IMG/VR virus record: IMGVR_UViG_3300030339_000198
Coordinates: 1 to 27,631 of that record
Origin: a virus
Length of the DNA stretch: 27,631 bases
Direction: 5' to 3' (one strand)
Positions 23,618 to 27,631 of this stretch are shown piece after piece (within the stretch, counting starts at the first letter, position 1; each line of letters begins with the position of its first letter). The translations under genes and the position numbers were made by a program. The notes below the pieces were generated by a model. That model ran no database searches, was not told the origin of the DNA, and worked only from the letters and a program-made list of their open reading frames with translations.

Positions 23618-23646
23618 AACATATCAACTCCTTTTATTGATATGTT
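23618..23646 (-). promoter_or_regulatory. Inverted repeat enclosing the Shine-Dalgarno of 22793-23617
   Basis: Perfect 10-bp arms AACATATCAA and TTGATATGTT with a 9-nt centre TAAAAGGAG that holds the ribosome binding site; the ATG follows the second arm directly. It could be an RNA hairpin or a DNA operator overlapping the class 2 promoter. Confidence 0.55.
23635..23646 (-). promoter_or_regulatory. Class 2 (late-type) promoter, AACA-N6-TA
   Basis: Minus strand AACATATCAATA, 18 nt before the ATG at 23617. If it starts transcription at its last base, the mRNA begins almost at the ribosome site. Confidence 0.55.
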
Positions 23647-23650
23647 TTGA

Positions 23651-23677
23651 TAAAAAATAAAAGGCTAATTAAAGCCC
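23651..23677 (-). terminator. Terminator after 23679-24233
   Basis: Arms AGGGCT and AGCCTT (6 bp with one G.U) directly after the stop codon, then TTATTTTTTATC on the minus strand. Confidence 0.7.
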
Positions 23678-23678
23678 T

Positions 23679-24233
23679 CTATTTTTTAAATGTATTTGGA
23701 TATGCATTATTAATTGCATCATATGTAGATCCATTGAAAACCGAAGAAACCATTCCTATTAAACCATTGTCTATAAATAAATTAGCTAAATTGCTAATAT
23801 TTTTTATATCCTTAATATTAAGTTTTAATTTTTCTTCTATTAACCATATCACAGCTTCTTTAGAAGTTTCTTTGTCCCAATAGTTATTAGCTACTCTATT
23901 AAATTCCCATCGTTTAAATTTATTTGGATAAGCTGAATTTATAGCATCATATGGAGAATTATTAAATTTATCATGCAACATGCTATATAATCTTGTATCT
24001 TTAAACATTTCAGCTGATAATTCTTTTTTCAATTCATCATCTGTAAGTTTTAATTTTTCTTCTATTAAATATATAATAATTTTATTAGCGTTATCTAAAG
24101 CTTCTGGTTTTTTCCAAAAATCTGTTGGAAATCTTTTTATATATTTACCTGCTAATACATTTTTATATATTTCTATAGCAGAAAGATTTAATAAATCAGA
24201 TTTAAATTCCTTTTTTGATTTATATTTTTTCAT
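23679..24233 (-). CDS. Two-repeat protein, DUF4046-like (184 aa)
   Basis: Two tandem ~80-residue units, each running W-x4-A/E-A, then (I/V)IWLIEEKLKL or IIYLIEEKLKL, then a helix, then a short (L/M)(L/V)x4-(F)(N)(N/G)S-(P/T)YDAINxAYPN(K/T)FK close. The first unit covers about 38-105 and the second 117-184. From memory this matches DUF4046-type repeats of Bacilli, where I believe they occur alone or next to nuclease domains; a DNA-binding role is plausible but not shown. ATG with AAGGAGTG upstream, 13 nt after the metallopeptidase-like gene, so cotranscribed with it from the class 1 promoter at 24801-24817. Confidence 0.72.
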   Translation of the reverse strand: MKKYKSKKEFKSDLLNLSAIEIYKNVLAGKYIKRFPTDFWKKPEALDNANKIIIYLIEEKLKLTDDELKKELSAEMFKDTRLYSMLHDKFNNSPYDAINSAYPNKFKRWEFNRVANNYWDKETSKEAVIWLIEEKLKLNIKDIKNISNLANLFIDNGLIGMVSSVFNGSTYDAINNAYPNTFKK

Positions 24234-24246
24234 TTATTTTCACTCC

Positions 24247-24756
24247 TTACTTTTTTAATCTTCTATTAAGAACTATACCAGCTAATGTATAGATATACAT
24301 CCTATTAATTTTAGTAAAATCAAATTGATTACTATAGGCTTCTTTCTCTATATCTTGGTCCATGTAACCTTCTAAATTGGTTATAGTTGTATATTCATTT
24401 AAGAATTTCTCTTGTGAATATCTACCTTCTATATCTTGTTTATAATGGGTTAATTCATGCACTATCGCAGCAGTAATATTAAGGAATAATTCACCATAGT
24501 TTTTGAGTTTAAAAAGTTTAGCTAATTCATAAGGACATATAAACAATTCTTTTGTATCGAATTTATATAACCCATAAACAGTAGGTAAGTCAAATGATGT
24601 ACATAATTGGATAAATGGGGCTGATTCTATATTTAAATATTCTTTAATCTTTGGTAGTACAAGACCTATAAATTCTATACAATCTTCTGTAACTTTCTCA
24701 TCTACTACTATTGGTTTTTTACTCATATAATGTTTTAATGTTTTTATAAATACCAT
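24247..24756 (-). CDS. HEXXH zinc metallopeptidase-like protein (169 aa)
   Basis: IVHELTHYKQD gives the zinc-binding H100-E101-x-x-H104 motif, with E139 (EKEAYSNQF, 137-145) placed 35 residues later as a likely third ligand, the gluzincin arrangement. The layout (strand-rich start with YGLYKFDTKELFICP, then the HELTH helix) resembles small SprT/IrrE-like phage metallopeptidases. No signal peptide, so it would act in the cytoplasm; the substrate is unknown, and host-regulator or phage-protein cleavage are both possible. ATG with AAAGGAG upstream; class 1 promoter 45 nt before it, suggesting early expression. Confidence 0.75.
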   Translation of the reverse strand: MVFIKTLKHYMSKKPIVVDEKVTEDCIEFIGLVLPKIKEYLNIESAPFIQLCTSFDLPTVYGLYKFDTKELFICPYELAKLFKLKNYGELFLNITAAIVHELTHYKQDIEGRYSQEKFLNEYTTITNLEGYMDQDIEKEAYSNQFDFTKINRMYIYTLAGIVLNRRLKK

Positions 24757-24800
24757 ATTAATACGCTCCTTTAAAATAATTTATATTGTTTATTCATAAA

Positions 24801-24817
24801 TATAATATACAATTATA
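24801..24817 (-). promoter_or_regulatory. Class 1 (early-type) promoter element
   Basis: Minus-strand TATAATTGTATATTATA, 45 nt before the metallopeptidase-like gene, directly after the terminator at 24831-24864. Confidence 0.65.
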
Positions 24818-24830
24818 ATAAAGTATTTTT

Positions 24831-24864
24831 ACAAAAAAGAAAGAGGAGAATTATCCCCTCTCTT
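24831..24864 (-). terminator. Terminator after 24868-25677
   Basis: Imperfect stem GAGAGGGGA / TTCTCCTCTT (24842-24864) followed by CTTTTTTGT on the minus strand. Confidence 0.75.
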
Positions 24865-24867
24865 TGA

Positions 24868-25677
24868 TTATTTGTTATAATTATTTTTATATTTTTCATA
24901 ATCTGAAATATCTAATTTATTTATAGAAAATAAATAATCTAAATAAGATTGAGCTAGGCTAATTTCTTTTATTTGTTTTCTATTTTCTATAAGCTCATCA
25001 TATAATCTCTTATTGTTATAATTATTATAATCATGTTGTTCCTGTTCTATTCTTCTATCATTTTGATTTTCTTCTATATCTAATAATTCTTTTCTAATTC
25101 GTTGAGCTATTATAGAGTCTCTTAACAACATCGCTATATTTAATATAGATCTTTTGTTTAAAAGTATGTTGCTATTATTTGCAAATCTTTGATTATTGTA
25201 TATGAAATATCCTTTCATATTAATTATTTTAGTAGAGTTCATTTCGAACTCTACTAAAGGTTCCATATCTTCATACACAGAATTAATCATATTTTTAATA
25301 TCAGAACCAGATAATATTTTCATTCCATTTTGTAGAAGTTCATCTCTATTTCTTTTTATAACAGTATTTATAGTATCCTCTGGGACTTCAAAGTATTCTG
25401 CAACCATTTTTACATTACAATAATTTAAATGTGATAGCGTCATAATATTTTTAACTTTTGTCATTACAAAATCATTATTTAACATTCTATTTCTGGTAGA
25501 TACATCAGTTAATATATCATCTTCAGTTGATATAATATTACTCATACATAATTCATAAGGATTATTTGTTATTGGAAATTGAACTGGTTGAGTGTTAAAA
25601 TATTGGTTAGAATTGCTTTCTAATTGATTTGATATTTCAATATTTATTTCTTTATCTCTTTTCATAAAGTTTTTCAT
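24868..25677 (-). CDS. Antirepressor/Bro-N-like regulatory protein (269 aa)
   Basis: Residues 88-127 (VKMVAEYFEVPEDTINTVIKRNRDELLQNGMKILSGSDI) look like a helix-turn-helix-type domain, and 172-203 (LLNKRSILNIAMLLRDSIIAQRIRKELLDIEE) match the R-x-ILN-x-MLLRDS-x-(I/V)A-x-x-(I/V)R-x-LLDIEE signature that I associate with phage antirepressor-like/KilA-type proteins of Firmicutes. A charged coiled coil follows (205-245). It probably binds DNA and regulates transcription. ATG with AAAGGAG upstream; last gene of the 26831-24868 unit, 24 nt after 25702-26571. Confidence 0.7.
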   Translation of the reverse strand: MKNFMKRDKEINIEISNQLESNSNQYFNTQPVQFPITNNPYELCMSNIISTEDDILTDVSTRNRMLNNDFVMTKVKNIMTLSHLNYCNVKMVAEYFEVPEDTINTVIKRNRDELLQNGMKILSGSDIKNMINSVYEDMEPLVEFEMNSTKIINMKGYFIYNNQRFANNSNILLNKRSILNIAMLLRDSIIAQRIRKELLDIEENQNDRRIEQEQHDYNNYNNKRLYDELIENRKQIKEISLAQSYLDYLFSINKLDISDYEKYKNNYNK

Positions 25678-25701
25678 ATTATCATTCTCCTTTTAATTTT
25701 G

Positions 25702-26571
25702 TTATATTAATCTAGGTTTATTTTTATTAAATATTACAAACTCTTCATTCAGTAAATTATTTACATAGATATCATCAAACATGATATCTGATTCTATATA
25801 ATAATATTTAACTCCATTTTCTAATTCATATTCATCTGGTAAATTTATGGTTATATCTTTAATTTTCAATGATATTAAACTAGAGAATAATTTATCATTA
25901 TTTGTATATATAAGGGATAAAAACATTGGTAGATCTGGATTTATCATATATAATTCAACAAAATTATTTTCTTTATGTAATACATCAACTGATACTACTT
26001 CTAGTTCACCGTTAGATGATATTAGATATATAGGATCATAATTATCATTTACTGTTTTACATATAGAGTTCTTATTATATTCCATTTCTTTAGATATTTT
26101 TAATTCATATATTCTCCCTAAAGAATCTTTTATAATAAATTCAGATTTATCATCCATAAAATATTTATCCTTAATATATATTATAAATTTTCCATTATAA
26201 TTATAATATTTAACTATAAGACTATCACAAAATATTTCATCTTTATTATTTTTTAAAGGATATTTCCATATGGTAATGATTAATAATTCTTTATCTTTTG
26301 TAACTGGTATATTTATTATATAATTATTATTAAAGCCAATTAATTCAAATTTATCTATTATTGTCTTATATTTCTTAATATTTTTAATCTTATTATTATC
26401 TTTTGTTATTTCTTTATATTCCTCATAATTTAATAATATTGATTCTTCACCATTGTCTTCATTATACTCAAATTTTCTGTCATCCCTTAAATATTTAGTA
26501 TGTTTAATTTCAAATTCTCCTCTTAAGTTTTCAATCTTTATTATATTATCAAAATTTAAATTAAATTTCAT
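25702..26571 (-). CDS. Hypothetical beta-rich protein (289 aa)
   Basis: Not recognised. Dominated by short alternating strands rich in Ile, Tyr and Asn (YIINIPVTKDKELLIITIWKYPL, KFIIYIKDKYFM), typical of beta-sandwich phage structural or fibre proteins, though no repeats or chaperone motifs are present. Its ATG overlaps the stop of 26568-26831 by 4 bases (ATGA), implying translational coupling. The composition is even more AT-driven than the neighbours (long Lys/Asn/Ile runs). Confidence 0.7.
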   Translation of the reverse strand: MKFNLNFDNIIKIENLRGEFEIKHTKYLRDDRKFEYNEDNGEESILLNYEEYKEITKDNNKIKNIKKYKTIIDKFELIGFNNNYIINIPVTKDKELLIITIWKYPLKNNKDEIFCDSLIVKYYNYNGKFIIYIKDKYFMDDKSEFIIKDSLGRIYELKISKEMEYNKNSICKTVNDNYDPIYLISSNGELEVVSVDVLHKENNFVELYMINPDLPMFLSLIYTNNDKLFSSLISLKIKDITINLPDEYELENGVKYYYIESDIMFDDIYVNNLLNEEFVIFNKNKPRLI

Positions 26572-26831
26572 ATCATTTTCTCCTTTATTATATTAAAATC
26601 AGCAGGCAATTTTTCTAATTCTAACCATCCCATATCCAAGGATACACCACAATTATATATCCCTCTACCAATCCATTTTTCTAATATATACCATGCTCTT
26701 TTATAATTAATTCCAGATATTTTTATTATTTCTCTTACACTTTTATCTCCACGTGTTAATATCATGTAAAATAACATTGTTTCTTCACTTTTCCTAAGAT
26801 TTAATAATCTTTTATATTTTAATATATTCAT
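26568..26831 (-). CDS. Small winged-helix-like protein (87 aa)
   Basis: The segment MLFYMILTRGDKSVREIIKISGINYKRAWYILEKWIGRGIYNCGVSLDMGWL (19-70) has the order of a winged helix: helix, S-V-R-E-I-I helix, turn at SGI, recognition helix NYKRAWYILEKW, then a G-x-Y strand wing. It is probably a small DNA-binding regulator, coupled by a 4-base overlap to 25702-26571. ATG with AAGGGGAG upstream. No class 1 or class 2 promoter is obvious in the gap after the terminator at 26859-26885. The fold call is by eye. Confidence 0.65.
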   Translation of the reverse strand: MNILKYKRLLNLRKSEETMLFYMILTRGDKSVREIIKISGINYKRAWYILEKWIGRGIYNCGVSLDMGWLELEKLPADFNIIKEKMI

Positions 26832-26858
26832 TTTAATCTCCCCTTATTAAAAATATAA

Positions 26859-26885
26859 AATAAAAAGAGGGAACTAAGTCCCTCT
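26859..26885 (-). terminator. Terminator after 26890-27210
   Basis: Arms AGAGGGA and TCCCTCT (26866-26885) with a T-rich tail TTTTATTTTATA on the minus strand. Confidence 0.88.
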
Positions 26886-26889
26886 CTAA

Positions 26890-27210
26890 TTAAAACATCC
26901 CTAATCTACTATTTCTATTCATAGTTCTTAAATTATACATAAGATTATGCACCCTAATACGAGATGCTTCTTTTGCTTTGAGTTCATCTATTATTTCATT
27001 TTCTAAAAGATTCATTATTTCTTCTATTGAATTTGATTTGATAAGTTTCTCAAAGTTATATTTTATTGGAGAAACAAACTCCGATTGTTCTTGAGTTAGA
27101 TTATATTCTTTCATAAGATATTCTATTCTAAGTTTATAATCTACATCTCCACTTCTTTCTATTATGTAATATAATCTAGTATGTATTCCTTGTGATTCAA
27201 ATCTACTCAT
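26890..27210 (-). CDS. Hypothetical protein (106 aa), coupled to AAA+ ATPase
   Basis: Not recognised. All-helical and charged (KLRIEYLMKEYNLTQEQSEFVSP, IEEIMNLLENEIIDELKAKEASRIRVHNLMYNLRTMNRN). Its ATG (27208-27210) lies inside the last codons of the ATPase gene (8-base overlap), so it is probably translated with it and may be its partner or regulator. It ends in a strong terminator. Confidence 0.68.
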   Translation of the reverse strand: MSRFESQGIHTRLYYIIERSGDVDYKLRIEYLMKEYNLTQEQSEFVSPIKYNFEKLIKSNSIEEIMNLLENEIIDELKAKEASRIRVHNLMYNLRTMNRNSRLGMF

Positions 27211-27631
27211 TTATACCCACCACTATTTTCTTTAAAATATATTCTTGAACTTTTGCGGGACTATATGTAACACAATCTTTAAACTCATCTAATTCTAATA
27301 TCTCTTTAGGATTTATGTCAAAACTCATACACATCTTAGAAGCTTGATCTTCGTCTAATTGACTTATTTCATATTTATAATCAAATCTACCAGATCTTTT
27401 TATTCTTTCATCAACTTTATCTATATAATTGGTAGTAGCTATAAATATTATATCTGATGGTGATTCTTGTCCGTCTAACCAATTCAATAATAAACTTAAT
27501 TTTTTATTCTTTTCATTGAATGAGTTATCTTCATTTTCTGATAGATCAATTTCTTCTAATAATATTATTGAAGTTCTTATTCTGCGAGTTCTACCGTTAA
27601 TATCATTAACAGTATTCTTTAATTGACCATA
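27203..27631 (-). CDS. AAA+ ATPase, C-terminal part (5' end beyond window)
   Basis: The frame is open to the window edge; 142 residues are visible. Walker B is SIILLEEIDLS; sensor 1 is IIFIATTNYID; the arginine-finger/box VII region is DERIKRSGRFDYKYEIS. Together with the linking LSLLLNWLDGQ, which matches the LL-N-x-LDG of BCS1/FtsH-type AAA proteins, this points to a BCS1-like classical AAA ATPase. Walker A is outside. It probably remodels a protein complex; the target is unknown. A TTG at 27485-27487 could pass for a start, but it lies inside the AAA core and has no ribosome site. The small helical gene 26890-27210 overlaps its end. Confidence 0.9.
   Translation of the reverse strand, partial: YGQLKNTVNDINGRTRRIRTSIILLEEIDLSENEDNSFNEKNKKLSLLLNWLDGQESPSDIIFIATTNYIDKVDERIKRSGRFDYKYEISQLDEDQASKMCMSFDINPKEILELDEFKDCVTYSPAKVQEYILKKIVVGINE

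Noticed and set aside
27485-27487. TTG start for a short AAA-related gene
   Set aside because: The frame continues in a conserved Walker B region to the window edge, so the start is outside.
1-27631. tRNA genes
   Set aside because: No TTCGANNC-type T-loop with a matching acceptor stem was found by eye on either strand; a covariance search would be needed to exclude odd ones.

Overview
The window is a very AT-rich, gene-dense piece of a large (probably jumbo) tailed bacteriophage. The strongest marker is a split multisubunit RNA polymerase beta-prime subunit of the phiKZ/AR9/PBS1 type: the N-terminal part (zinc ribbon to the NRNP active-site strand) is at 1204-2370 and the C-terminal part (bridge helix/trigger loop/last zinc site) at 5867-7090. 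Strong AGGAGG-type ribosome binding sites, a Hol44-like holin, and a GH24 lysozyme carrying Gram-positive cell-wall-binding repeats point to a Firmicutes host. No tRNA, rRNA, integrase or CRISPR array was seen.

Layout. Almost everything is on the minus strand, so it reads from high to low coordinates. 27631-24868: an AAA+ ATPase running off the edge, a small partner, a winged-helix-like protein, an unknown, and an antirepressor-like protein. 24756-22264: a HEXXH metallopeptidase-like protein, a repeat protein, an HNH-like protein and a Cys/Lys-tailed protein. 22100-16528: a long operon starting with an RNase H-like protein and including a kinase-like/zinc-ribbon protein. 16430-15627: a hypothetical gene. 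15597-12294: a plus-strand island (endolysin, a membrane-anchored protein, and an HNH-like paralogue) mixed with two minus-strand hypotheticals. 12227-7152: holin, zinc-ribbon repeat protein, an 821-aa probable virion protein, a second probable virion protein and a small gene. 7090-1: the beta-prime region, with a free-standing NUMOD4/HNH endonuclease, an MBL-fold hydrolase operon, the beta-prime N-terminal exon, and a group I intron whose HNH ORF sits in its P6a loop. The next exon, expected to carry the catalytic NADFDGD motif, lies outside the window.

Two promoter classes can be read by eye. Class 1 is a 17-bp element, TATARYTRTATATTATA, found 8 times on the minus strand and usually 28-45 nt before the start codon. 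It precedes putative early/replication/takeover genes and the RNAP exon, and its TATATTAT core resembles phiKZ-type early promoters. Class 2 is AAC(A/T)-N6-TA, 17-28 nt before the virion, lysis and HNH-like genes. It matches, as I recall, the AR9 non-virion RNAP late consensus AACA-N6-TW. The repeated order terminator hairpin / promoter / gene punctuates the minus strand into short units. A simple reading is that class 1 drives the phage RNAP and takeover genes, and the RNAP then reads class 2. This is inference from sequence only.
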